A stretch of 64,000 nt of DNA from Caenispirillum bisanense (GCF_039523075.1 NZ_BAAAEP010000004.1:1-64000); one strand, 5' to 3'; counted from the first letter of the stretch, positions 25,818 through 34,992 are shown. The notes: generated from the letters alone by a model not told the origin. Program-made: numbers and translations.

Positions 25818-27848
25818 GTGAACCTGCTCCGCCACGAGACCAGCCCCTACCTTCTGCAGCACGCCGACAACCCGGTGCACTGGCGGCCGTGGGGGGCGGA
25901 GGCGCTGGCGGAAGCAAAGGCGCAGGACAAGCCGGTGCTGCTGTCGGTGGGCTATGCCGCCTGCCATTGGTGCCACGTCATGGCCCACGAAAGCTTCGAG
26001 GATGAAGACACCGCGGCGGTGATGAACCAGCTGTTCGTCAACATCAAGGTCGACCGCGAGGAACGGCCAGACGTCGACGCCCTGTATCAGACGGCGCTGC
26101 AGCTGATGGGCCAGCACGGCGGCTGGCCGCTGACCATGTTCCTCACCCCCGACGGCGAGCCCTTCTGGGGCGGCACCTATTTCCCCGATACCGCCCGCTG
26201 GGGTCGGCCGGATTTCGTCAGCGTGCTGCGGCAGATCAGCGAGACCTACCGCACGGCGCCCGACAAGGTGCGCCACAACACCGGCCTGCTGGTGGACGCC
26301 CTGCGCCAGAACATGCACCTGCCGCAGTCGTCCGACGGGCCGGCGAGCCTCACCCTGCCGCTGCTCGACCAGGCCGCCGGGGCGCTGGCCGCCCATGTGG
26401 ACCCGGATTGGGGCGGCCTGCGCGGGGCGCCCAAGTTCCCGGTGGTCTTCGCCTTCGACTCCCTGTGGCGGGCGTGGCGCCGGACCGGCCGGCAGGAACT
26501 GCGCGACGCCGTGCTGCTGACGCTCGACCGCATGTGCCAGGGCGGCATCTACGATCATCTGGGCGGCGGCTTCGCGCGCTATTCCACCGATGCGGAATGG
26601 CTGGTGCCGCACTTTGAAAAGATGCTCTACGACAACGCCCAGCTCATCGACCTCATGACCAGCGCCTGGCAGGCCACCCGCAGCCCGTTGCTGAAGACGC
26701 GCATCGAGGAAACGGTGGAGTGGCTGGAGCGGGAGATGATCGCCGAAACCGGCGCCTTCGCCGCCACCCTGGACGCCGACAGCGAGGGCGAGGAAGGCCG
26801 CTACTACGTCTGGGCGGAAGAGGAAATCGACCGCCTGCTGGGCGACGATGCCGAGACGCTGGCGCTGTTCAAGGAAGGCTACGACGTGCGGCCGGAGGGC
26901 AACTGGGAAGGCCGCACCATCCTCCACCGCAACCATTCCCACCTGGACGACGATCCGGCCATCGAGCGGCGGCTGGCCCGTGGCCGGGCGCTGCTGCTGC
27001 GGGCCCGCGACCGCCGTGTGGCGCCGGGTCGCGACGACAAGGTGCTGGCCGACTGGAACGGGCTGATGATCCACGCCGTCGCCCGCGCCGGCTTCGTGTT
27101 CGACCGGCTGGACTGGATCGACCTCGCCCGCAGCGCCTACGACGCCATCCGCGACACCATGACCCGGCCCGGCGGCCGCCTCGGCCACAGCTACCGCAAG
27201 GGACGGCTGCAGCCGGTGGCCATGCTGGACGATTACGCCGCCATGATCCGTGCCGCCCTGACGCTGCACCAGGTGACGGCGGAGCCCGCCTTCCTCGGCC
27301 ACGCCCGCAGCTGGGTGCGGGTGCTGGACGAGGACTATGCCGATGCGGCGGACGGCGGCTACTTCCTCACCAGCCGCTATGCGACGGACCTGATCCTGCG
27401 CACCAAGTCGGTGCAGGACAATGCCACCCCCTCCGGCAACGGGCTGATGGCCATCGCGCTGGCGACCCTGTGGCACCTGACCGGCGATGCCGCCTATCGC
27501 GACCGCGCCTTGCGCCTCATCCAGGCGTTCGAGCCGGTGTCACTGAACCTCTACCCCCACTCCGCCACCCTGCTCGCCGGTTTCGAGACGCTGGAGGCGG
27601 CGGTGCAGGTGGTGATCGTCGGCGATGCCGCCGCCGCCGCGCCGCTGGTGCGGGCCGTGGCGGAGTCGCCGGTACCGACCCTGGTGCTGACCCGCATCGA
27701 CGCCGCCACCTCCCTGCCGGCGGAGCATCCCGCCCACGGTAAAGGCCGGGTGGAGGGAGCGCCGGCGGCCTATATCTGTCGCGGCCCGGTATGCTCGGCG
27801 CCGCTGACCGACGCAGAGGAATTGCGCGCGCAACTGGCGGCGCGGTAA
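25818..27848 (+). CDS. thioredoxin domain-containing protein of the YyaL/SPATA20 family
   Basis: A 676-residue protein. The N-terminal thioredoxin-like domain starts NLLRHETSPYLLQHADNPVHW and carries the CxxC in YAACHWCHVMAHESFED, followed by an (alpha/alpha)6-barrel region similar to N-acylglucosamine epimerase folds (LGGGFARYSTDAEWLVPHFEKM, DDKVLADWNGLMI). The biochemical role is unknown in bacteria. The start is a GTG at 25818 preceded by GGAGGA at seven bases; no ATG fits before the conserved start. It is transcribed ahead of ogt, 45 bp apart. Confidence 0.93.
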   Translation: MNLLRHETSPYLLQHADNPVHWRPWGAEALAEAKAQDKPVLLSVGYAACHWCHVMAHESFEDEDTAAVMNQLFVNIKVDREERPDVDALYQTALQLMGQHGGWPLTMFLTPDGEPFWGGTYFPDTARWGRPDFVSVLRQISETYRTAPDKVRHNTGLLVDALRQNMHLPQSSDGPASLTLPLLDQAAGALAAHVDPDWGGLRGAPKFPVVFAFDSLWRAWRRTGRQELRDAVLLTLDRMCQGGIYDHLGGGFARYSTDAEWLVPHFEKMLYDNAQLIDLMTSAWQATRSPLLKTRIEETVEWLEREMIAETGAFAATLDADSEGEEGRYYVWAEEEIDRLLGDDAETLALFKEGYDVRPEGNWEGRTILHRNHSHLDDDPAIERRLARGRALLLRARDRRVAPGRDDKVLADWNGLMIHAVARAGFVFDRLDWIDLARSAYDAIRDTMTRPGGRLGHSYRKGRLQPVAMLDDYAAMIRAALTLHQVTAEPAFLGHARSWVRVLDEDYADAADGGYFLTSRYATDLILRTKSVQDNATPSGNGLMAIALATLWHLTGDAAYRDRALRLIQAFEPVSLNLYPHSATLLAGFETLEAAVQVVIVGDAAAAAPLVRAVAESPVPTLVLTRIDAATSLPAEHPAHGKGRVEGAPAAYICRGPVCSAPLTDAEELRAQLAAR

Positions 27849-27893
27849 CCTTCCGGCTCCGCTTCTCCCGCCCCTCACCGGAGCCCGCCTGCC

Positions 27894-28358
27894 ATGGCCC
27901 AGATCTCCCTGCATTCGCCGGTCGGCGACCTGACCCTGTTCGCCTTCGACGACCGCATCGTGGCGCTGGAATGGGGCTGGGTGGAAGACCACGATGAAAC
28001 GCCGCTGCTGGCCGAAGCGCGCCGCCAGATCGAGGATTACTTCGCCGGCGACCGCGAAGACTTCGACCTGCCGCTCGACCCCGCCGGCGGCACCGCCTTC
28101 CAGCGCAAGGTGTGGGCGGTGATGCAGGCGATCCCCTTCGGCCAGGTGCGCACCTATGGCGATGTGGCGGCGGAACTGAACTCGTCGCCGCGCGCCATCG
28201 GCACCGCCTGCGGCCGCAACCCCTTGCCCATCCTCATCCCCTGCCATCGCATCGTCGGCACCGGCGGCCGCCTCGGCGGCTATTCGGGGCTGGAGGGGCT
28301 GGACACCAAGAAGCGACTGCTGGCGCTGGAAGGCGCCCTGACGCCCGGCTTGGTCTGA
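27894..28358 (+). CDS. ogt: methylated-DNA--[protein]-cysteine S-methyltransferase
   Basis: A 154-residue suicide repair protein removing alkyl groups from O6 of guanine. The active-site motif IPCHRIV is present, with the helix-turn-helix GTAFQRKVWAVMQAIPFGQVRTYGDVA and GRLGGYSGLEGLDTKKRLL behind it. The N-terminal domain is short and there is no Ada zinc domain, so it is the stand-alone Ogt type and is not expected to self-induce. Confidence 0.93.
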   Translation: MAQISLHSPVGDLTLFAFDDRIVALEWGWVEDHDETPLLAEARRQIEDYFAGDREDFDLPLDPAGGTAFQRKVWAVMQAIPFGQVRTYGDVAAELNSSPRAIGTACGRNPLPILIPCHRIVGTGGRLGGYSGLEGLDTKKRLLALEGALTPGLV

Positions 28359-28398
28359 GACCGACCAATTACCCAGAACAGAACCCGTGGAGGACCCA

Positions 28399-29373
28399 GT
28401 GGCCACTGTCATTCGCATGGAACAGACCGGCGGACCGGAGGTGATGCGCGTCGTGCAGGCCGAGGTCGGCGACCCCGGCCCCGGCGAGGTGCGCCTGCGC
28501 CAGAGCCATTGCGGCGTGAACTACATCGACACCTATCACCGCAGCGGCCTTTACCCGGTGCCGCTGCCCTCCGGCCTCGGGCTTGAGGGTCTCGGCGTGG
28601 TGGAGGCCTGCGGCCCCGGCGTCACCGACCTCAAGGAAGGCGACCGCGTCTGCTACGCCACCGGCCCCATCGGCGGCTATGCCGACGTGCGGCTCATCCC
28701 GGCCGAGAAGCTCATCCGCCTGCCGGACGGCGTCCGCGACGACCAGATCGGCGGCCACATGCTGCGGGCGATGACGGTGCAATACCTCATCCACCGCACC
28801 TATGCCGTCAAGCCGGGCGACACGGTGCTGTTCCATGCCGCCGCCGGTGGCCTGGGTCAGATCGCGGTGCAGTGGCTGAAGCACCTGGGCGCCACCGTCA
28901 TCGCCACCGTCGGCAGCGAGCAGAAGGCAGAGGTGGCGCGCAAGCTGGGCGCCGACCACGTCATCAACTACTCGACGGAAAACTTCGTCAGCCGCGTGAA
29001 GGAGATCACCGACGGCAAGGGCGTGCCGGTGGTCTATGACGGCGTCGGCAAGGCGACGTGGGAGGGCTCGCTGGACTGCCTCGGCCTGCGGGGCCTGATG
29101 GTCAGCTTCGGCAATGCCTCGGGTGCCGTCGACTCCTTCGCGCCGGGCATCCTGTCGGCCAAGGGGTCGCTGTACCTCACCCGCCCCACCCTCAACAGCT
29201 ACACCAGCACGCGGGCCGAACTGGTGGAGACGGCCACCAGCGTGTTCGACGTCATCGCCAAGGGCGCGGTGACCATCGAGCCGGCGGTGGAATATGCCCT
29301 CACCGACGCGGTGAAGGCTCACACCGACCTGGAGGGCCGCAAGATCGTCGGATCGACGGTGCTGAAGCCCTGA
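28399..29373 (+). CDS. NADPH:quinone oxidoreductase (zinc-independent MDR family)
   Basis: A 324-residue medium-chain dehydrogenase/reductase of the QorA type. MRVVQAEVGDPGPGEV, the quinone reductase segment NYIDTYHRSGLYPVPLP, GLEGLGVVEACG, the nucleotide-binding AAAGGLGQIAVQWLK and GADHVINYSTE are recognisable; the zinc ligands of alcohol dehydrogenases are absent. The likely reaction is NADPH-dependent reduction of quinones. Start: a GTG at 28399 with GGAGG five to six bases before it; the frame is open to a GTG at 28387. Confidence 0.92.
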   Translation: MATVIRMEQTGGPEVMRVVQAEVGDPGPGEVRLRQSHCGVNYIDTYHRSGLYPVPLPSGLGLEGLGVVEACGPGVTDLKEGDRVCYATGPIGGYADVRLIPAEKLIRLPDGVRDDQIGGHMLRAMTVQYLIHRTYAVKPGDTVLFHAAAGGLGQIAVQWLKHLGATVIATVGSEQKAEVARKLGADHVINYSTENFVSRVKEITDGKGVPVVYDGVGKATWEGSLDCLGLRGLMVSFGNASGAVDSFAPGILSAKGSLYLTRPTLNSYTSTRAELVETATSVFDVIAKGAVTIEPAVEYALTDAVKAHTDLEGRKIVGSTVLKP

Positions 29374-29378
29374 TCGTC

Positions 29379-29394
29379 TGTTTCACGTGAAACA
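29379..29394. promoter_or_regulatory. parS site downstream of the quinone oxidoreductase
   Basis: A third perfect TGTTTCACGTGAAACA, six bases after the upstream stop codon and just before a terminator hairpin. It is 5.3 kb left of the predicted origin. Confidence 0.97.
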
Positions 29395-29399
29395 CGACG

Positions 29400-29430
29400 G
29401 CGCCGGCGGGGTCTCCTGCCGGCGCTTTTT
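29400..29430 (+). terminator. intrinsic terminator after the quinone oxidoreductase
   Basis: GCGCCGGC and GCCGGCGC arms with a ten-base loop, followed by TTTTT at 29426-29430. Confidence 0.85.
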
Positions 29431-29509
29431 CTTTGGGCGCCGGCTTGACCTTCCAGCGGCAGGAACCACCATCTTGCAACCCTGATCGCTTGTCTGCCGG
29501 GAGTATGCC

Positions 29510-30316
29510 ATGTCCAGCCTGATCCCCCGCCTCTCCGCCGTTGTTGCCCTGGCCGCCGCGACGGCCGTCGCCCTCGCTGCCCCGGCCGCTGCCAAGGATA
29601 CCGGCGCCCACCCGCCCTATGCCATGACGGTCTACGAGGTGGTGCGGGCGCCCGGCGGCATGGTCGACCCGGCGGTGATCGCCGCCGACCTGGAGTATGT
29701 GTCGGGCATGCGGGAGCATCATGCCGGCGCCCTTACCATGTCGCAGGAATATCTGGAGAAGGGCAGCCACCCGGCGCTGCGGGCCCTGTCCCGCGCCATC
29801 ATCGCCAACCAGGAATTCGAGATCGCCCTGCTGGACGACGTGCGGGCACAGGTGGAAACGCCGCCGCGGCCGCTGGTGGGATCGCTGGCGCTGCGTCCGG
29901 TGGCGCGGGAGGATCTGCGGCACCGCCTGAACTACCTGCCCTCGCCGCCCCCCGCCGTGCGCGCCGCCGCGCGGGCGCCGGTCAGCGAGTACGACGTGCA
30001 GTGGGCCAAGGCGATGATCGCCCATCACCAGGGCGCGCTGGAGATGGCGGCCGGCTACAACGCCGATCCCGCCGCCCGCAACGGCGTGCTGCGGCTGCTG
30101 AACCTGGACATCATCCAGGACCAGTCCTACGAAATCGCCTGGCTGGAGTCGCTCATCGCCCGCTACCCCGGCGACGCCGAGGCCATCCCGCTGGACCCTG
30201 GCATGGTCCACGGCATGCCCATGGGCAGTCACGGTGGCCATGGTGGTCATGGCAGCCATGGCGGTCACGGCGCCCCGGCGGCACCGTCGGGCCACGCCGG
30301 CCACACCCACCACTGA
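29510..30316 (+). CDS. DUF305 domain protein, exported, with His-rich tail
   Basis: A 268-residue periplasmic protein with a signal peptide cleaved near APAAA (about residue 28). It has two DUF305 modules, each with the ferritin-like signature MxxHHxGAL: MREHHAGALTMSQ (about 67-79) and MIAHHQGALEMA (about 170-181). The last 40 residues are Gly/His-rich (SHGGHGGHGSHGGHGAP) and end HTHH, a probable metal-binding tail. DUF305 proteins are often linked to copper handling; that role is inferred here. No copper genes flank it. Terminators bound it on both sides, so it is a single-gene unit. Confidence 0.9.
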   Translation: MSSLIPRLSAVVALAAATAVALAAPAAAKDTGAHPPYAMTVYEVVRAPGGMVDPAVIAADLEYVSGMREHHAGALTMSQEYLEKGSHPALRALSRAIIANQEFEIALLDDVRAQVETPPRPLVGSLALRPVAREDLRHRLNYLPSPPPAVRAAARAPVSEYDVQWAKAMIAHHQGALEMAAGYNADPAARNGVLRLLNLDIIQDQSYEIAWLESLIARYPGDAEAIPLDPGMVHGMPMGSHGGHGGHGSHGGHGAPAAPSGHAGHTHH

Positions 30317-30338
30317 CCCCCTGCCGCACCGGCAAAGG

Positions 30339-30374
30339 AAAGGCCCGCGAGGGAACCCCGTCGCGGGCCTTTTT
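30339..30374 (+). terminator. terminator between the DUF305 gene and rho
   Basis: AAGGCCCGCGA and TCGCGGGCCTT arms followed by TTTTT on the + strand; on the other strand the hairpin is followed by TTTCC, so it may also serve rho. Confidence 0.85.
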
Positions 30375-30397
30375 GTCGTTCCACCTGCTCGCGCGGA

Positions 30398-31654
30398 TCA
30401 GGTGTTCATGCTGTCGAAGAAGTCGCCGTTGTTCTTGGTTTCCTTGATCTTGGAGACCAGGAATTCCATGGCGTCCTGCGTGCCCATGGGCGACAGGATG
30501 CGGCGCAGAACCCACATCTTCGACAGCGTGCCGCGGTCGACCAGCAGCTCTTCCTTGCGGGTGCCGGAGGCGGTGATGTTGATGGCCGGGAAGATGCGCT
30601 TGTCCGACAGCTTCCGGTCCATGACGATTTCAGAGTTACCGGTGCCCTTGAACTCTTCGAAGATCACTTCGTCCATGCGGCTGCCGGTTTCGATCAGCGC
30701 CGTGCCGATGATGGTCAGCGAGCCGCCTTCCTCGATGTTGCGGGCGGCGCCGAAGAAGCGCTTGGGGCGCTGCAGGGCGTTGGCATCCACACCGCCGGTC
30801 AGCACCTTGCCCGACGACGGCACCACCGTGTTGTAGGCGCGCGCCAGGCGGGTGATGGAGTCGAGCAGGATCACGACGTCGCGCTTGTGCTCGACCAGGC
30901 GCTTGGCCTTTTCCAGCACCATCTCGGTGACCTGGACGTGGCGGGCGGCTGGCTCGTCGAAGGTGGAGGAGACCACTTCGCCCTTCACGCTGCGCGCCAT
31001 GTCGGTCACTTCCTCCGGCCGCTCGTCGATGAGCAGCACGATGAGGTAGACCTCCGGGTGGTTGGTGGCGATGGCGTGGGCCAGGTTCTGCAGCATCACG
31101 GTCTTGCCGGTGCGCGGCGGCGCCACCAGCAGGGCGCGCTGCCCCTTGCCCAGCGGGGCGACGAGATCGATGACGCGGCAGGTATAGTCCTTGCGCGTCG
31201 GATCGTCGATTTCCAGCGTCAGCTTTTCGTTGGGGTAGAGCGGCGTGAGGTTGTCGAAGTTGATGCGATGACGCACCGCCTCCGGTTCCTCGAAGTTGAT
31301 CTTGTTGACCTTCAGCAGCGCGAAATAGCGCTCGCCGTCCTTCGGCGCCCGGATCTGCCCTTCCACCGTGTCGCCGGTGCGCAGGCCGAAGCGGCGCACC
31401 TGGCTCGGGCTGACGTAGATGTCGTCCGGGCCGGGCAGGTAATTCGCCTCCGGCGCCCGCAGGAAGCCGAACCCGTCCTGCAGAATCTCCAGCACGCCGT
31501 CGCCGTAGATGGGGGTGTCGTTGTCCGCCAGCTGCTTGAGAATGGCGAACATCATGTCCTGCTTGCGCAGGGAGGAGGCGTTCTCGACCTCGAGGTCCTC
31601 GGCGAAGGCGAGCAGCTCGGCGGGCGACTTCTGCTTCAGCTCCTGAAGATGCAT
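30398..31654 (-). CDS. rho: transcription termination factor Rho
   Basis: A 418-residue RNA-dependent ATPase helicase. It has the N-terminal helical domain MHLQELKQKSPAELL, the RNA-binding cold-shock-like domain GVLEILQDGFGFLRAPEANY, Walker A APPRTGKTVML, IVLLIDERPEEVTDM, Walker B VVILLDSITRLARAYN, the Q-loop SSGKVLTGGVDANALQRPKR and the R-loop GTGNSEIVMDRKLSDKRIFP. No insertion is present, unlike actinobacterial Rho. It lies downstream of a long leader, which in other bacteria allows Rho autoregulation. Confidence 0.98.
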   Translation of the reverse strand: MHLQELKQKSPAELLAFAEDLEVENASSLRKQDMMFAILKQLADNDTPIYGDGVLEILQDGFGFLRAPEANYLPGPDDIYVSPSQVRRFGLRTGDTVEGQIRAPKDGERYFALLKVNKINFEEPEAVRHRINFDNLTPLYPNEKLTLEIDDPTRKDYTCRVIDLVAPLGKGQRALLVAPPRTGKTVMLQNLAHAIATNHPEVYLIVLLIDERPEEVTDMARSVKGEVVSSTFDEPAARHVQVTEMVLEKAKRLVEHKRDVVILLDSITRLARAYNTVVPSSGKVLTGGVDANALQRPKRFFGAARNIEEGGSLTIIGTALIETGSRMDEVIFEEFKGTGNSEIVMDRKLSDKRIFPAINITASGTRKEELLVDRGTLSKMWVLRRILSPMGTQDAMEFLVSKIKETKNNGDFFDSMNT

Positions 31655-31987
31655 GTTCTGTCCAACGATATCAGGGGCAAAGGAAACGGGACGGAGGCGT
31701 CCGGGGGGAGAATCGGCGAGGACCGTCGCGGCTGGTGCGTCAGGTGGTTGCCGCGGCCATTCGGGCCGCGACCGCGCCGCTGTCGGGACGGGGTCGTCGC
31801 GATGTCGGGTGGGATGCTGAAAAGCGCGGAAACCGGGCGGCCCCGCGATTTTCGGTCACCATACGCAAACGCCCGCCCAAGTCAACACTTCTTGCGGCGC
31901 CTTGCCTGACAACAGTTCGTGCGCGGCTTTCGTTCCATGTGTACGTTTTCGGTCGCTTTCCAAGTGGCAACCCCGCCGAAATCGTCG
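31655..31987 (-). promoter_or_regulatory. rho leader and promoter region
   Basis: A 333-bp non-coding gap between hemJ and rho. A promoter reading toward rho is visible: TTGACT (complement of 31880-31885) and TATGGT (complement of 31858-31863), 16 bases apart, predicting a leader of about 195 nt. The leader is GC-rich with several short inverted repeats. A 76-codon frame at 31740-31970 has no conserved features and I do not call it a gene. Confidence 0.55.
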
Positions 31988-32428
31988 TCAGAACGGCTTG
32001 AAGATCACCAAAGGAATGATGACGAGAAGCAGAACCGTCGGCACCTCGTTCATCCAGCGATAGAACACATGGCTGCGCAGGTTGCGGTCGGCCTCGAAGT
32101 CCTTGCGCCAGCGGGCGTAGAAGCCGTGCATGGCAGCCATGCCGAGGACCAGCAGCACCTTGGCGTGCATCCAGCCGTCGCTGATCCAGGTGGGGAACAG
32201 CAGGAAGCCGGTGATGAACACCAGGATCATGGACGGCGTCATGATGCCGCGCTGCAGCTTGCGCTCCATCACCTTGAACCGTTCCGACGTCGGCGAGCCC
32301 TTCTCTTCCATGGCGTGGTAGACGAACAGCCGCGGCAGGTAGAACAGCGCCGCCATCCAGGTGATGATGGCGAGGACGTGCAGGGTCTTGATGGTGTTGT
32401 AGAGCGGGCTGGCGAAATCCAGCGGCAT
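31988..32428 (-). CDS. hemJ: protoporphyrinogen IX oxidase HemJ
   Basis: A 146-residue inner-membrane protein with four hydrophobic helices. The conserved His in TLHVLAIITWMAALFYLPRL and the Lys/His segment KVLLVLGMAAMHGFYARWRKDF match HemJ, which oxidises protoporphyrinogen IX to protoporphyrin IX in most Alphaproteobacteria lacking HemG/HemY oxidase. It lies 10 bp after hemH, the enzyme that uses its product, in a hemE-hemH-hemJ run. Confidence 0.95.
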   Translation of the reverse strand: MPLDFASPLYNTIKTLHVLAIITWMAALFYLPRLFVYHAMEEKGSPTSERFKVMERKLQRGIMTPSMILVFITGFLLFPTWISDGWMHAKVLLVLGMAAMHGFYARWRKDFEADRNLRSHVFYRWMNEVPTVLLLVIIPLVIFKPF

Positions 32429-32438
32429 GGCGGGCTCC

Positions 32439-33488
32439 TCAGGCTGTGGTGGGGCACTGGCCGCAGGTGCCGGGGCACAGGCGGCCGCCGCGCTCGCTCA
32501 CCGGGCCGGTGCCGGAGGTGGCGACGGCCCGCCGCACCAGCCCGGCCAGACCGTCGATGAACGCCGGCGCCGACAGGACGGTCGAAACCCGGCGGTAGAG
32601 CGGCACGCCGGACTGATGGGCCAGCTCGCCGTATTCCATGTCCAGCTCCACCAGGGTTTCCGAGTGCTCGGACACGAAGGCGATGGGCACCACCACCAGC
32701 GGCCTGCCCTCGCGGCCGGCGGCCTCGATCTCGCTGTCGGTGGCCGGGCCGATCCATTCCAGCGGCCCGACGCGGCTCTGGTAGGTGACGCGCCAGTCCA
32801 GGCCGGGCCGGTCGAGCGCCGCCGCCACGGCGGCCGCCGACTGCTCCACCTGCCATTGATACGGGTCGCCGCCGGCGATCACCTTCTTCGGCAGCCCGTG
32901 GGCGGAGAACAGCACCCGCGGCGGCGGATGGTCGCCCCGCTCCGCCTCCAGGGCATCCAGCTCCGCGGCCACCAGGGCCGCCTGGGCGCGCACGAAGCCC
33001 GGCTCGGTGGGGTAGCAGCAGACGGTGGTGGTGGGCGCATCCAGCCCCGCCGCAGCGGCGTGGTGATGCCAGTGCCTGATCGAACTGCCCGAGGTGGTGC
33101 GCGAGTACTGCGGATAGAGCGGCAGCAGCACGATGCGGTCGGGGCCGAACCGTTTCACCTCGGCAACCACATCGGCGGTGAAGGGGTGCCAGTATCGCAT
33201 GGCGATGAAGGCGCGCGCCTCCACCCCCTCGCCGGCCAGCGCCGCTTCCAGCGCCCGCGCCTGGTCCTGGGTGTGGGGCAGCAGGGGGGAGCGGCCGCCG
33301 AGCTTCTCGTAGATCTCCCGCGCCACCGGCGCCCGCCGGCGGCTGATGAATTGCGCCAGCGCCCAGCGCACCGGCGTCGGCGCGCCGATGATGGCAGGGT
33401 CGTTGAACAGGTTGAACAGGAACGGGCGGACGGCCTCCAGGCTGTCCGGCCCGCCCAGGTTGAACAGAACGACGGCGATCTTGGTCAT
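32439..33488 (-). CDS. hemH: ferrochelatase
   Basis: A 349-residue enzyme inserting ferrous iron into protoporphyrin IX. It has VVLFNLGGPDSLEAVRPFL, the catalytic His in FSAHGLP, and the Glu region IAFVSEHSETLVELDMEY. The C-terminal tail holds CPGTCGQCP and the middle has VCCYPTEPGF: these Cys residues match the kind of arrangement reported for the [2Fe-2S] cluster of Caulobacter ferrochelatase, so a cluster is plausible. It lies between hemE and hemJ with short gaps. Confidence 0.96.
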   Translation of the reverse strand: MTKIAVVLFNLGGPDSLEAVRPFLFNLFNDPAIIGAPTPVRWALAQFISRRRAPVAREIYEKLGGRSPLLPHTQDQARALEAALAGEGVEARAFIAMRYWHPFTADVVAEVKRFGPDRIVLLPLYPQYSRTTSGSSIRHWHHHAAAAGLDAPTTTVCCYPTEPGFVRAQAALVAAELDALEAERGDHPPPRVLFSAHGLPKKVIAGGDPYQWQVEQSAAAVAAALDRPGLDWRVTYQSRVGPLEWIGPATDSEIEAAGREGRPLVVVPIAFVSEHSETLVELDMEYGELAHQSGVPLYRRVSTVLSAPAFIDGLAGLVRRAVATSGTGPVSERGGRLCPGTCGQCPTTA

Positions 33489-33530
33489 CAGGTCCGGGTC
33501 CGGCGGCGGGAGGGGCCAACCCGGAACGGG

Positions 33531-34574
33531 TCAGCCCTGGAAGGAGCGAATACGGTCGGCAAGCTGGGCCACATGCTCCGGCGGGGTCTCCGGAACGATA
33601 CCGTGGCCGAGATTGAATACGAAAGGTCCGCGTCCGAGGATTTCAAGGATGCGGTCGATTCCGTCATTCATCGCCTGGCCGCCGGTGACCAGCAGGATGG
33701 GGTCCAGGTTGCCCTGCACGGTGCAGCGGGTCTGCAGGGTGTCGCGGGCCCATTCCAGCGGCATGGTGGTGTCCAGCGATACGGCATCGACGCCGGTGCG
33801 GTCGATGAAGTCGGCATAGAGCAGCCCGGCCCCGCGCGGGAAGCCGATCACCGGCACCCCCGGCCGCGCCGCCTTGACGCGGCGGGTGATCTCGCCGATG
33901 GGGCGGGTGACCCAGCGCTCGAAGGCCACTTCCGGCAGCACGCCGGCCCAGCTGTCGAAGATCTGCAGCGCCTCGGCGCCGGCATCCACCTGGGCGATGA
34001 GGTAGTCAGTGGTCACGTCCACCAGCAGGCCGATGAGACGGTCGAAGCCCTCCGGGTCGCCGTAGGCCCACTTCTTGGTGGCGGCATAGTCCTTGGAGCC
34101 GTGTCCTTCCACCATGTAGGTGGCAACCGTCCAGGGTGCGCCGCAGAACCCGATGAGCGCGGTCGTCTGCGGGATCTCCCTTGATAGCCTCGACACGGTC
34201 TCGAACACGGGCGCGAGGTGTCCGAGGACGCGATCCCGCTCCAGTCGCGACAGATCAGCGGCCGACCGCAGGGGATCGAGCTGCGGCCCTTCCCCCTTCA
34301 CGAAGCGCACCGCCTGCCCGAGGGCATCCGGGATGACCAGGATGTCGGAAAACAGGATGGCGGCGTCGAAGCCGTAGCGGCGCAGCGGCTGCAGCGTCAC
34401 CTCGACGGCGAAGTCGGGCGTGTAGCACAGCGACAGGAAATCGCCGGCTTCGGCCCGGGTGGCTCGGTATTCCGGCAGGTAGCGGCCGGCCTGGCGCATG
34501 AGCCAGAAGGGCGGCGGCGTCAGCGTCTCGCCGTTCAGGGCGCGCAGGAACCGCTTTTCGGAGGTGGTGGCCAT
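33531..34574 (-). CDS. hemE: uroporphyrinogen decarboxylase
   Basis: A 347-residue enzyme removing four carboxyl groups from uroporphyrinogen III to make coproporphyrinogen III. The signature PPFWLMRQAGRYLPEYR is near the N-terminus, with GFCGAPWTVATYMVEG and FPRGAGLLY further on; the substrate Asp in FSDILVIPDALGQ is present. It is the first gene left of the predicted origin and reads away from it, as hemE does in Caulobacter. hemH and hemJ follow as one probable transcription unit. Confidence 0.97.
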   Translation of the reverse strand: MATTSEKRFLRALNGETLTPPPFWLMRQAGRYLPEYRATRAEAGDFLSLCYTPDFAVEVTLQPLRRYGFDAAILFSDILVIPDALGQAVRFVKGEGPQLDPLRSAADLSRLERDRVLGHLAPVFETVSRLSREIPQTTALIGFCGAPWTVATYMVEGHGSKDYAATKKWAYGDPEGFDRLIGLLVDVTTDYLIAQVDAGAEALQIFDSWAGVLPEVAFERWVTRPIGEITRRVKAARPGVPVIGFPRGAGLLYADFIDRTGVDAVSLDTTMPLEWARDTLQTRCTVQGNLDPILLVTGGQAMNDGIDRILEILGRGPFVFNLGHGIVPETPPEHVAQLADRIRSFQG

Positions 34575-34727
34575 GGCGATCTCGGGATCTCGGGTGGTTG
34601 TCCCCGGTCCCTCATAACAGAGGGAGGGGTTTTAGGAAAAGGGTTGTGGTTGGATGTAGGGCCTGTGAATCCCGGGGACGACTCGCCGTCCACACGATTG
34701 TCCACAGCGACTCGGGCGCCGCCGGCG

Positions 34728-34743
34728 TGTTTCACGTGAAACT
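34728..34743. promoter_or_regulatory. near-perfect parS inside the predicted origin
   Basis: TGTTTCACGTGAAACT, differing from the consensus only at the last base. Confidence 0.85.
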
Positions 34744-34823
34744 GTGGACCCGGACGGGACGAGCCGCCACACTGTCGCCAGGAACTGCCGAGTCGCAGGC
34801 GCGGTGGAGAAGTCTGGGGATAA

Positions 34824-34832
34824 TGTGGATAA
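34824..34832 (-). promoter_or_regulatory. DnaA box
   Basis: TGTGGATAA, the exact reverse complement of the consensus TTATCCACA; it directly adjoins a one-mismatch box at 34815-34823. Confidence 0.85.
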
Positions 34833-34983
34833 CTTAACCCGCAGGGGCGGTTCTCCCCGACTCACCCGCTGACACCGCCGACGGCGTGCACAGACTCACC
34901 TCCCTCCGGGCGGCTTTTGCCCAAGCGGGGGAGGAATTGGCGGGCGGCCGGCGAGGCCCCCGCTTATCCCCGACTCCCCAGCT

Positions 34984-34992
34984 TTATCCACA
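34984..34992 (+). promoter_or_regulatory. DnaA box
   Basis: TTATCCACA, exact consensus, 38 bp before the ppsR start. Confidence 0.85.

Noticed and set aside
31740..31970. A 76-codon frame in the rho leader
   Set aside because: Basic, low-complexity peptide crossing the predicted rho promoter; more likely untranslated leader.
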